DNA from: Mixophyes australis
Taxonomy: Eukaryota > Chordata > Amphibia > Anura > Limnodynastidae
Length of the DNA: 64,000 nucleotides
Assembly: GCA_036250195.1 (NCBI GenBank)
Contig: JAVHZZ010000006.1
Coordinates: 189,719,850 to 189,783,849, forward strand
Direction of reading: 5' to 3'
Within the stretch, counting starts at the first letter, position 1, and each line of letters begins with the position of its first letter. Position numbers and translations under genes: made by a program. The notes under the pieces were generated by a model. It had not been told where the DNA came from. It saw only the letters and a list, made by a program, of their open reading frames with translations, and made no database searches. This document shows, piece by piece, positions 1 to 10,606 of this stretch.

Positions 1-303
1 AATGATTCGGGGTCGCAGGCAAGGTCCAAGGTACAGGCAGGGGTCATACACAGAAGTTCAGTCCAGCAGGTATATACCAAATAGCACAGGAGCAGGTTAG
101 CAGCAGCCAGGAACAAACGGATGAACTGCACAGAGCACAGCTAGAGGCAGGTACTTAAAGCAGTGCAACAGGTGCAGTTCTAATCGGGCATAATGCAAGG
201 AGATTAACTCCTTCAGGCACGTAGAAGAGTTGAGGAACAGAACAGCAGCACCTCTGGTGGTATGAGGCACTGCTGCTATGTACAAACAGACAGAGTTGTA
301 ACA
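1..303 (-). mobile_element. Ty3/gypsy-type LTR, truncated by the window edge
   Basis: The segment with ggtccaaggtacaggcag resembles the LTR at 51408-52051 (which has ggtccaaggtacaggcaaag). Both begin, on the minus strand, with TGTTACAA (here ending at 303). It is the 5' part of an LTR in minus orientation. Whether it is a solo LTR or part of a longer element cannot be seen. Confidence 0.5.
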
Positions 304-755
304 TTGGGTGAGTGAGTTTACAACTTCCCGCCCTTATAAAGCTCCTTGCGGCCTTATTCAGCGTTACTGCTCGCTTTAGGGTATCAATTACTTCAGTATT
401 AGTTTCCAGCCTTTACACTGATTCCTAGAGTACAGACTCTACTTTCTTTGGCCTGCGTTCACCTGAACTTCACATTCAAATTGGATTACACACTTTTTCC
501 TGAGGGTTTGCCTTCTCCGCTCCACCTGCATACTCTCCAGGTGTGACATTCCTATGTGTGCATATGTGTCATTGTATCATCCTCATCCCTCCAATCCTGC
601 TAGGCAACATTTACAACCCTTGCCCTGGTTACTGTATTTTAGTTGTCTTTGTTGCACAGCCAATTTACCCTTAAACAAGAATAAACCATTATGTCTGTTC
701 CACATCAGAATTCTGACATCTCTCCACAAGGTCCCCACAGATGTAACTGATGGCC
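304..755. other. Unassigned repeat-like intronic sequence
   Basis: No exon with usable splice sites and no recognisable protein. Composition and position between two transposon pieces suggest more transposon-derived sequence. Confidence 0.3.
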
Positions 756-1435
756 TTAGAAGTTAAATCTTCTTCCAAGTCCTAGTGCTCTTGTAGATTG
801 CAGCAGGTTTTCCTCAAGGATTTCCCTGTACTTTGCTCCGTCCATTTCCCCTCTTATTTTGTTGGCGCCAAGCATAGCGTTTAGCATTGAAGCTGAAAAA
901 TTACATTTTTGTCTCATCAGACCCTGCACATGATCATGTTTAACACATGCCATTGAGAAAACAGTAGCTGGGCTTTGATGTGAATTTGTTTCAACAATGG
1001 CTTTCTTCTTGTCTCCCCATACAACCCGGATTTATGGAGCGTGCATGCTGTTGTTGTCCGATGCACATTTTACTCCCATCTCTGTCGTGGAAGACTGTAG
1101 CGCCTTTTCAGTTGACATTGGTCTCTTGTTGGCCTCCTTTACTACAGCTTACTACACCTGTTCTTGACCAGATACTCAGTTTTGGAGGATGGCCTGTTCT
1201 ATGCCTATTCACAATTATTCCATATTTTCTTCTTTTTTGTATGACGGACTTTACTGTGCTTTGGGGTATATTCAATGCCTTGGAGGGCCTTATCCCGAAT
1301 CCGCTTGTAATGTTCTTTTGTCTTAATTTTGAAGTTTTTGGTTGGAAATGCATTAACTACCTGTGAGAGGTCACCGAGACAGATGTATTTATGCTGTAAT
1401 CATTAGATACACCTTAGCCGCACACATGTGGACTC
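756..1435 (-). mobile_element. Tc1/mariner transposase relic
   Basis: Two pieces on the minus strand are in the correct order for a Tc1 transposase. At 1108-1353 lies the N-terminal helix-turn-helix region, with SKALNIPQSTVKSVIQKRRK and a following RTGHPPKLS that fits the Tc1 linker (RTGRPxK). At 756-953 lies part of the catalytic domain, with CNFSAS, KIRGEMDGAKYREIL and LGLGRRFNF. They are out of frame and the segment between them is decayed, so it is inactive. Sequence 1363-1435 looks like Tc1 flanking DNA. Confidence 0.75.
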
Positions 1436-1556
1436 CAATATCATCATCGTCATCATTTATTTATATAGCGCCACTAATTCCGCAGCGCTGTACAGAGAAC
1501 TCATACACATCAGTCCCTGCCCCATTGGAGCTTAGTTTAAATTCCCTAATATAGAG
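1436..1556 (-). repeat. L2-type LINE/SINE tail
   Basis: Reverse-oriented copy of the common tail with tatatagcgccactaattcc, a preceding (ATC)n run and the segment aatgggg/cccattggagcttag. Other copies occur at 16928, 18108 and 28915. Confidence 0.7.
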
Positions 1557-1887
1557 ACACACTCACACAATAAACTATTAATGTGACTGGTGAAGAAAGT
1601 AGGCTATTTTAGAGGAAATCTAGCATGGATATTGCAGTTTGGTAAATACTATTGCAATCGCTTTTCAGTGTTTTGTTTACAATTCATTTTGCCATATGGT
1701 TGGATTCCTTTTTTTTTTTTTTTTTTTTTTGTCTGTTTGGTTTTTTGTTTTTGCAGGTACTTTGTGTTGATTAGTAAGAATAGATGCAAAACAAATACAA
1801 CATGGAGCCATGATGGAACACAACAACATGTAAATGTGTCCAAGGGGGTGAATTCCTTTTATAGCAACTGTTCGCCATACTCTAACT

Positions 1888-2846
<959 letters not shown>

Positions 2847-2854
2847 CTCTAACG

Positions 2855-3245
2855 CATGAGAAAACAGGATTTTTAACTTGCAGTTAAGTCCATTTCTCTT
2901 GTAATTCATTAAAGGGCACCATCCTTTCCCACCCATTTTATCTTGTTTTGATTTTTTTCCTGCGATTGCCTTGGTGACTATTTTTTGTTTGTTGCTGTTG
3001 TTGTCTTAGTCATTTATGGGACTGAGTGCATAGCCTGTGTAGTATGAACTGTCAAAAATAAGAACAAATCCCCTCAGACTGTAAGAGTGTGCCTTTTATA
3101 TGGTCACAGACAAAGTCCCTTTAATACTCTTATATCCTAAAGTTGGATATGTATTATTGATTAATAATAATAGACCCTTGTTAAAGCCATAAACCTTACA
3201 TTATACATGTATAACTTGTACGTTTATTTCTGCTCCGATTAACAG
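2855..3245. other. HROB intron, nothing further recognised
   Basis: AT-rich sequence between the hAT element and the HROB exon. No splice-bounded open frame was found. Confidence 0.4.
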
Positions 3246-3347
3246 GTTGGGGTGTTTTCGCCATCTCATCGCAACCATTATCTCAATGTGACGCCAAGCA
3301 ACATAGTAAATATCTATCCCCTTGTAGAGGAAGGTGGGACATCCAGG
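3246..3347 (+). CDS. HROB: HROB exon, OB-fold end
   Basis: A 102-base exon in phase 0-0, preceded by ctccgattaacag and followed by the strong donor ggtaagtaa. The translation V-G-V-F-S-P through G-G-T-S-R is the conserved stretch at the end of the HROB OB fold. The same frame has no stop. Confidence 0.85.
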
Positions 3348-4792
3348 GTAAGTAATAAAATAAAAGGGAGTGGATAAATGGCACGTCTTTGTTGTTCTCC
3401 ATTTCACTTTTATTTATTTTGTCTTCTGCATTTGTTAATATTGCTAGGTGCTAGACCAAACAAATCACAGGTGTAGATAAATCTACTCATCTCAGAGTCC
3501 AAATCTACATTAAATATTACCTTTTTCAGTGCGCACTAATAGGACTTTAATACACTACGACACGTACAAAACATAAATTGCATAGATTCTTTGTGTAATG
3601 GCTCATACACACATGCACTTTTCATGTGCCTATAGTCTGAGCTGCATTCACCACTAAAATTATGGAGTACATTTGGGTTTTATTAATTTCATATCAGCCA
3701 CTATAAACTCTACACTAATACCTGGTTCTTGAAAAAAGGTGCCTGGATCCTGGTTTAGGCCAATAGATGTCTTTTAAAACTGCATTAATACATGTCGTTT
3801 TTTATTGTTTAAATGCAGAAAAAAATGACTAATAATTTGGTTTATTATCAATTGATAAATGATATAGAATATAGTGAGCAGAAAAATTATACTAAAAAAT
3901 ACAATTAGATATAATATACTTATATTTTTGTAGTCCGTAGAAGGAGATTAATCATGTTGTCATTAGTTAGTTGTACTAATTTGAGTTTAATTAAAACTTT
4001 TGTCCAATGCAGGTACCTGTGTCATTGTCACATGTGGAGTTAGATGTAAACAGCAATCAAGCCCAATCAGCCGATCACCTCTCACCCAGTGCCTTCCAGC
4101 CAGCAGCATCTCGTCCATCATCCAGCACAGCACAGCTGAGAATCCACCAACCAGCAGCATCTCATCCATCATCAAGCACAGCACAACCAATGATCCACCA
4201 ACCAGCAGCATTTCATCCATCATCAAGCACAGCACAACCAATGATCCACCAACCAGCAGCATTTCATCCATCATCAAGCACAGCACAACCAATGATCCAC
4301 CAACCAGCAGCATTTCATCCATCATCAAGCACAGCACAACCAAGGATCCAACAACCAGCAGCATCACATCCATCATCAAGCACAGCACAGCCAAGGATCC
4401 ACCAACCAGCAGCATTTCATCCATCATCAAGCACAGCACAACCAAGGATCCAACAACCAGCAGCATCTCATCCATCATCAAGCACAGCACAGCCAAGGAT
4501 CCAACAACCAGCAACATATTGCCCGTCGTCAAGCATACCACAACCACAAATCTCCTATCCAGCAGCAGCAGCAGCTGGAGACTGGGATATGGGTGAGTGA
4601 ACGAACAATGGATTTTTCCATAAACACGGTGTCTCAAACATCCATTTCCCCCAAACTGCACCTAATATTGCCTTGTCTGCTGATTTTCTGCTAATATTTG
4701 AAGATCTCTATTTACAAAACTAATTGTTCTCTTTCTCTGCAGATGACCTTGACTGTCTGTTACGTGACCTTCCAGAGGACCCTGACCACTGA
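3246..4792 (+). CDS. HROB: HROB (C17orf53/MCM8IP), 3' part: last three coding exons, join 3246-3347, 4013-4592, 4743-4792
   Basis: HROB is a nuclear DNA-repair factor that loads and stimulates the MCM8-MCM9 helicase during homologous recombination and crosslink repair. Three exons join in frame. The first (34 codons, phase 0) encodes VGVFSPSHRNHYLNVTPSNI, which I recognise as the end of the HROB OB-fold region. The second begins VPVSLSHVELDV and then runs into a 17-residue repeat. The third completes the chain with DDLDCLLRDLPEDPDH and a stop. Splice sites are canonical: donors gtaagt at 3348 and gtgagt at 4593, acceptors ag at 3244-3245, 4011-4012 and 4741-4742. Earlier exons, including most of the protein, must lie left of the window; I found none in 1-3245. 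The position directly upstream of ASB16 on the same strand matches the mammalian gene order. Identity rests on recalled family sequence and synteny, not on a search. Confidence 0.85.
4013..4592 (+). CDS. HROB: HROB penultimate exon with 17-residue tandem repeat
   Basis: A 580-base exon read in phase 0 and ending in phase 1. The exon starts with the conserved SHVELDV segment. Next come about nine copies of a Pro/Ala/Ser/Gln-rich 17-mer of the form PAAFHPSSSTAQPMIHQ, then a short Ala run and GDWDM. The correct frame is set by the join to both neighbouring exons; the other open frames here arise because the 51-bp unit is a multiple of three. The repeat is low-complexity and probably disordered. 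Confidence 0.8.
4107..4545 (+). repeat. 51-bp coding minisatellite in HROB
   Basis: About nine tandem copies of a 51-bp unit containing catccatcatcaagcacagc. Unit length is 17 codons, so copy-number change keeps the frame. Units differ at a few positions: Phe or Ser after PAA, Met or Arg before Ile, His or Gln before the last Gln. The last unit is degenerate. Confidence 0.9.
4743..4792 (+). CDS. HROB: HROB terminal coding exon
   Basis: Acceptor ttctctttctctgcag, then 50 bases giving DDLDCLLRDLPEDPDH and TGA at 4790-4792. The acidic DDLDxLL end is what I expect for the HROB C terminus. Confidence 0.8.
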
Positions 4793-4901
4793 CATGGAGA
4801 TTTTGCACTAAAGACCTGATTTTCACTCGGTGTGCATTATTAATTTTACAGTTTTGACAGTGACGCTTCTACGCATTCTCTGTAGTCACCAAGTACTAGT
4901 A

Positions 4902-5117
4902 AATAAATATATAAAGCTTGAATATAGCTGAATTTTGAAATAACACTAAGTGAGATATATAGAAGAACAGCTGAAGAAAAAGTACTTTTCCACTCAAAAT
5001 ATAGAAATAGTTTGAAAGATTTTGATTAACCTCACACTGCATCTGTTCCAAGATCAGGTTTTGCCTTCACCATATTTAGAATAATATGTAATTTTATTTT
5101 CCAACAAAAACAATAAA
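4902..5117 (+). terminator. HROB candidate polyadenylation signals
   Basis: AATAAA at 4902-4907 and again at 5112-5117, 110 and 320 bases after the HROB stop. Either could end the transcript; the DIRS element begins shortly after at 5304. Confidence 0.5.
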
Positions 5118-7002
5118 TATGTGCCTCATTCAAACTACAATTGTCAGCTACTTGTTAATAAATTGGCTAGCACCATCTCCCTTGATAAGGAATTCATCAG
5201 TCTGACAAACCTCAGGATAAAGAATCCTTTTCTATGCTAATGGTGAAAGTTTGCAGCGAAAGTGGATGTAACCTGCTTACTCCTAGGTATGAAAAGCTCA
5301 TTAGATAAATCTTTGTTTCACTGTCGCCCTATTGAGGGACACTGCGAGACACTGGGGTATAGCAGGTGGTCCTGCTTATAGCCGCTGCCGCGCTGATACA
5401 GGACCGCTATACCGGTGCTGCCAAAACCGGCAAAGAGCGCTGGTAATCGGAACGCCCGGGGCCGACATTTTGGAATGTACCAAGCCCCTCCTCAGCAAAG
5501 AAGGGGGGCACTTGTCCACCAACAAAAATGGCACCAGGAATCTATTTAAAAGAGACTGCTGCATTTTATAGATGCAGCATATCACCTTTTGTCAGCAGAA
5601 AATATCAGGAGGGGTGGGAACAGGCGCAGCACGGAGGTTATTAAGAAGACAGTCCCTCAGGCTGAAGCAGTTGAACTGTTCCAGGGCGCAAAACAACTGC
5701 CTGGGAAAAAGAGCAGCAGCCATTTCTCAGGGACACAGCTGCGGACAGACCTCTCCTGCTCCAAAGACATCTTAGCCTGACTGGAAGGCTAAGTACCACT
5801 TTTTCTTATATACTCTTTATAACATAGATAGGGGTATATTGAAACAAAATTGTTGTTGCAATAGCATTTTTATTAAAATATAGAATCCTAATTTCATAAC
5901 ACATAATCTTAACAAGGATACTAATTTTTAACTCTGTCATAGACTAGTTAATATCTCTGTTTACTTGTGAGTGATTGCCTGTATTCCATTCTATTACAGT
6001 TATACTGTTCCCTTAAAAAATGTCTCATAAGGTGAAGGCACCTTGGGCAAAATATTATGTGTTCCAAGTGTAAAGATAAGTAACCAATTAGACTACAGGA
6101 CCCGGGGGGCGCTTGGTACTGACTGTAGCGGGGGAACCCTAGCAGGCTCGGGTTAGCGCACCGCCACTAGCGGAAACACCAACATGGGCAAATGCCCTGA
6201 CACGGGGTTGAGACATTAGTAAACCTGCTCTCTAAACCAGCAGTTGCTGCGGTTCTTCCTTCTTCCTTCCTCCTCTCACAGGCAGGACTACGGGGACTGC
6301 TGAGTCCATGGACTTGGGATAGGCTGGGACTCTCTCTGTCCTCACCCCATTAGACCCTCATACAGGAAAACCAGCTTGGTCGGCTTCCCTAGTTAGAGGA
6401 CTTGGATCGGTTAAACCGTTTCTTGGATGCGTCAAAACCCTTACCCAAAAGTAAGCAACACTAATCAACTAACCCCCTTCTGTCCCTCTCTGATTCGGAG
6501 AGATCTTCAGAAGAGGAGGTTGAGCTGATAGAATACTCTGATTCTGCACAGGTCACAAAAGGTCACCCAGAAGAATCTTCCAGATATCAAGGTACTGACG
6601 ACCTGGTGGTAGCAGTCCGTCAAGCATTAGGTATTCTGGATGTAGAAGAGACTAGAACACCAGGGGGTAAATGTATCAATCTCCGGTTTTGTCAACTCGC
6701 GGGAGTTCGGCTTGATGACAGCTTAAATTTAAAGTGGCGCTGCCTTGTAAAGGGAAACTTCCCTTTACAAGGCAGCGCCCTATCTGCTCATAAGTCTCCT
6801 CAGCTCACCTGCTAAATCAGCACCTGGTCCTCACTATCAGGATCCTGGAGATGCACGAATGGCTCATAAATCGAAAAAAATCCCATTTGATTCCTTGTCA
6901 GAAAATGACCTTTCTGGGACTAATCATGGATACAAACAAAAAAAAGATTTTCCTTGAGGACAAATCTCAAACCCTGAGGAACCGAACGGCTCGGGTTATG
7001 AC

Positions 7003-8103
7003 TTGCCGCAGACCATCAGTCCACTTATGCATGCGTCTATTAGGAAAGATGGTATCTACTTTCGAGACCATTCTTCACTAGTGCTGCTACCAATGGGACC
7101 TGTTAAGGAAATGGTCAGGATCCCATCTGAAATTAGAGGGACAACTGATATGATTGTCACCAGAGGCGAAGGTTTCCCTCAGATGGTGGACAGTCCAGGA
7201 CAATCTAATAATAGGAAAGTCCTTTGCCCCATGGTCCTGGATCTTGGTAACCACAGACGCCAGCCTGACAGGATGGGGGACTGTGGTATTTCATTTACAG
7301 CTCCAGGGACTCTAAACCGCTCGGGATACTTCTCTCCCCATCATCATTCTGGAACTAAATGCCATGCTAATGGCCTAACAGAGAGCCCAGACGATACTTC
7401 ACGAGCACCCAGTCCTTCTGCAGTCCAACAATGCAATGGCAGACAAGGGGGCACCAGCAGCACAGAAGCAATGAGGGTGGCAGCTCAGATCTGGATCTGG
7501 GCTGAAATCCACGTTCCCGCTATCTCAGCAAGTTTTATTCCAGGAATCCAAAACTGGGAAACAGGCTATTTTCAGCCCGCATGCGCTATTGCCGGGCGAG
7601 TGATCGCTCCATCCGGAGGTCTTCCAGTTTCTGGTCCTATCATGGGGAATCCCGCATCGGTAATTAATGACATCTCGTCACAACAGGAAAGTACCACAGT
7701 TTTGCTCAAGAGCAAGAGACCCTTTGGTGGTGGCCATCGACGTAATGACGATGCCATTGGACTTCAGGTTGGGGTACCTTTTTCCTCCCATCCCTATTAT
7801 TCCCTGCGTCCTTCGAAGAATAAAGCAAGGGAGGCTCCCAATCATGCTAGTGGCTTCCACTTGGCCATGGCGAGTTTGGTACGCATAAATTCTGTGGCTA
7901 ACGGTAGGTTTTCGAGAAGACCTTTTTCAGCAAGGACCATTATCACATCAGGACTTGCCTCGGCTCAATTTAACGTCATGGCTGTTGAAGCCAACCTGAG
8001 GAGGTCCAGAGGTTTCTTTCCACGAATAGTGAACATCCTCCTTCAGGCTAGAAAACCAGTTTCTGCTCTTATTTACTACCGCACCTGGAGAACCTACATT
8101 TGA
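7003..8103 (+). pseudogene. DIRS RT/RNase H region, frameshifted
   Basis: The long open frame here is mostly the wrong frame. The DIRS protein is read in a neighbouring frame, for example TTDASLTGWG near 7250 and LGYLFPPIPIIPCVLRRIKQ near 7770, and is broken by several stops. It should not be annotated as a host gene. Confidence 0.7.
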
Positions 8104-8639
8104 TGGTGTGAGAGTCGGCCATGCCACACGGCTGCTTTTTCTGTATGCGGGCCTTCGTCTAGGTTAATTGAAACTACAGATATCGGCCCTGTTTGGTGTA
8201 TTTCCACCTGCGCTTGGCAGACATTCCGGATGTCGGGACCTGTTTGCAAGGAGTCCTGCATATCCAACCTCCATATGTTCCACCAACGGCACCCTGGGAT
8301 CTGAACCTGGTGCTTAATATGCTTCAAGGACCCCCTTTTGAACCGTTCACTGCAGAATTATGGTTATTGACTATGAAGGTTGTATTTTTACTAGCTATTG
8401 CATCGGCTGGTAGAGTTTCCAAATTGGGTGCTCTCGTGTCATGAACCATATCTTATCTTTCACGATGATAGGGCGGTTCTCAGAATAGTTCCCGGTTTCC
8501 AGCTTCCATGTGAACCAAGAAATTGTGGTTCCCGTATTCATGGGTGGCCCGCAGTTTTCAAGGACAGGTTCCATGGAGTTTCTGGATGTGGTTAGGGCTC
8601 TACGAATTTGTCAGGAGGACATCAAAGATTCGCCGCATG

Positions 8640-8998
8640 GATTCATTATTTATTTTGTTTGACTCCTCAAAATGAGGATGACCGGCCTCTGAGCAATCGA
8701 TTGCTAGGTGGCTTACTTCTACTATTAAGCAGGCTTATGTCAATGCTAATCAACCTCTGCCAGATCGTATTATAGCCCATTCTACTCGTTCAGTGTGGGC
8801 GTCCTGGGCTGCGCGAAATGGAGCCTCAGCCAGTTGTGCAGGGTAGCTGCTTGGTTGTCAGTCCATACTTTTACCAAATTTTATCAATTCAAATTATTTG
8901 CGTCAGCAGACGCTGCTTTTGACAGTAGTGCTCTATGTGCCGGGCTGTCAGAGTGGTCCCTCCCTTTAGGGGGCTGCTTTAGAACGTCCCCATGGTAG
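8640..8998 (+). pseudogene. DIRS tyrosine recombinase C-terminal remnant
   Basis: In two frames the translation gives AYVNANQPLPDRIIAHSTRS and GASASQLCRVAAWLSVHTF, the HxxR-containing end of the DIRS recombinase with the downstream W..H.F motif. Frameshifts upstream make it non-functional. Confidence 0.65.
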
Positions 8999-9290
8999 CA
9001 GGTCCCCCATATAGGATAAAGAGAGAAAATATGATTTTTATAGTTATGATAAATCTGTTTCTCTGATTCCATCTAAGGGACACTGCATTCCCTCCCTTGT
9101 GCTCTTTTGCTGTTTGGTCTCTGGGTGGTTGCTTTAAATGGAGACGCAGTACCAAAAAGCTCAGCTCTTCCTAGTCACCCTTGTGGTAGTGGTGGCTAAA
9201 GTAACAAGTAGGACCCCAGGGATGATAGCCACAACCACCCCAGTGTAAGAGATCTGTAAGACCCCTGCCCATTACACAATGGAGCAAAAG

Positions 9291-10200
9291 AAATATTCCC
9301 AACTCCTAATAAAAAAAAAACCACTTTTTTTTATTTATTTATTCATTTTATTTTTGGGGGGTCTTTCTTGAATACTTTTCACCCACTTCTTTTTATTTTG
9401 TTTTGTTTCAGGTTTTTTTTTGCGCCTATCCTCTTTCCTTCTGTTTTCCGGATCACTTAGGGGAAGAAGTATTTAGTACATAAAGTCTTTTATAGGCCTT
9501 GGATTGAGCTGTGACTAATCGTCTAACCAATCAGATGCAGAGGAAATAGCAGGAACATTTCCCTAGTCTATGATTGATTGGTTGACCAGGATTTCAGAAG
9601 GGGTGTGGAGATTTTTTTTATTTGTTTGAGAGCATTGGGGCAAATTATTTGAATTTAGGTTTCAAAATATATTTTGTGAAGAGTACGATCTCACCAGTGC
9701 CAGCATTAGGCCCATTGGCACTGATCTGCTAGTACATGTGGTTTTGATGGCGTTGACATACTCTCAGTAAGACCAATGCAAGTGAATGGCGTTATGTTCT
9801 AGGCATGACAACTATTTAAAAATGTGTTTTTAATGATTTTTTTCACGCACTAATAAAAAGTGAGCACCCATGGAGATTGGAAAGTCAAAAATGATTACAA
9901 TAGGTGCTGACACCCTAATGTAATTTGTTTATCAAATGTTAGGCATGATACAAGTTTGAAACATGTTGCTCACAACACTAAAGCCCATTAAGTTTTAGTA
10001 CGAAAACACAGCTTACTAGCAAGATATAACTTTATTAGTAACTATCTCTGAATGCTGTCCCGTCTCGCTACATGATCAGTAGCAGCAACACAGTGCATGT
10101 CATGATGAGGGATATGTTAAGGACAAGCAACCCCATAATTATATCCAGGAACGTGACACTGCACAAATATGTTTACCATGTGGAGCAGTAGAAACCCATG
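9291..10200. other. Intergenic AT-rich stretch upstream of ASB16
   Basis: Oligo-A and oligo-T rich sequence with no recognised repeat or gene. Confidence 0.4.
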
Positions 10201-10203
10201 TGT

Positions 10204-10211
10204 TATAAATA
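10204..10211 (+). promoter_or_regulatory. Candidate TATA box of ASB16
   Basis: TATAAATA 86 bases before the ASB16 start codon, followed by a pyrimidine-rich segment where transcription could start, giving a 5' leader of roughly 60 bases. Position is suggestive only. Confidence 0.35.
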
Positions 10212-10296
10212 GGACATCGCTCCCCTTGCTTGCTGACACTGTGTAACGAGTCTCTCGATTCTAGTAGTATAATGTTAAGATAAAACTCATTATAAA

Positions 10297-10606
10297 ATGT
10301 CTAGGGAGACATTCCCTTTCTCAGCTGCCACCCTACGATCTCTGCAACAGCAAAGAGAACAGCTGGAGAATGAGGATCGGAGAAGGGCAGTCAGCAGGCA
10401 GTGTCTCAGCCGCAGACTCCTGCCTAACAGCCGGCCTTTGAACCCCCCTTCTAACCGAAGGCACCAATACTGCAGGGATGCTGCCATCCATAATGCATTA
10501 TACACAGGAGATATTGAAAGGATCAGGGGGATATTCAAAGAAGATGGCTCTGCAGAAATCGTGGTGGAGACAGTCAGTGAAGAACTACAGTGGTCTCCGG
10601 AAATGG
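10297..10606 (+). CDS. asb16: ASB16 coding exon 1
   Basis: ATG at 10297; donor gtgaga at 10607; ends in phase 1 after ATG G. It codes for residues 1-103, a basic, Arg-rich N terminus and the conserved [14 protein letters not shown] segment. Confidence 0.93.

Larger units (their letters stand above)
5304..9290 (+). mobile_element. DIRS-type (tyrosine-recombinase) retrotransposon, decayed
   Basis: Protein relics appear in DIRS order on the + strand. At about 6851 is the RT end (WLINRKKSHLIPCQKMTFLG). At about 7244 is an RNase H start (LVTTDASLTGWG). At about 7720 lies a conserved DIRS segment (AIDVMTMPLDFRLGY, then IPCVLRRIKQGRLP). At about 8730-8900 is the C-terminal part of the tyrosine recombinase (NQPLPDRIIAHSTRSVWASW and VAAWLSVHTFTKFYQF). 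Frameshifts and stops break every domain. The ends share a direct match: gataaat plus gggacactgc at 5304-5345 and 9048-9086, consistent with the split repeats of DIRS elements. Exact outer limits are uncertain. It lies between HROB and ASB16. Confidence 0.8.

Noticed and set aside
3987..4661. 224-codon minus-strand frame over the HROB repeat
   Set aside because: Shadow of the in-frame 51-bp repeat; the + frame is fixed by splicing and by conserved HROB motifs.
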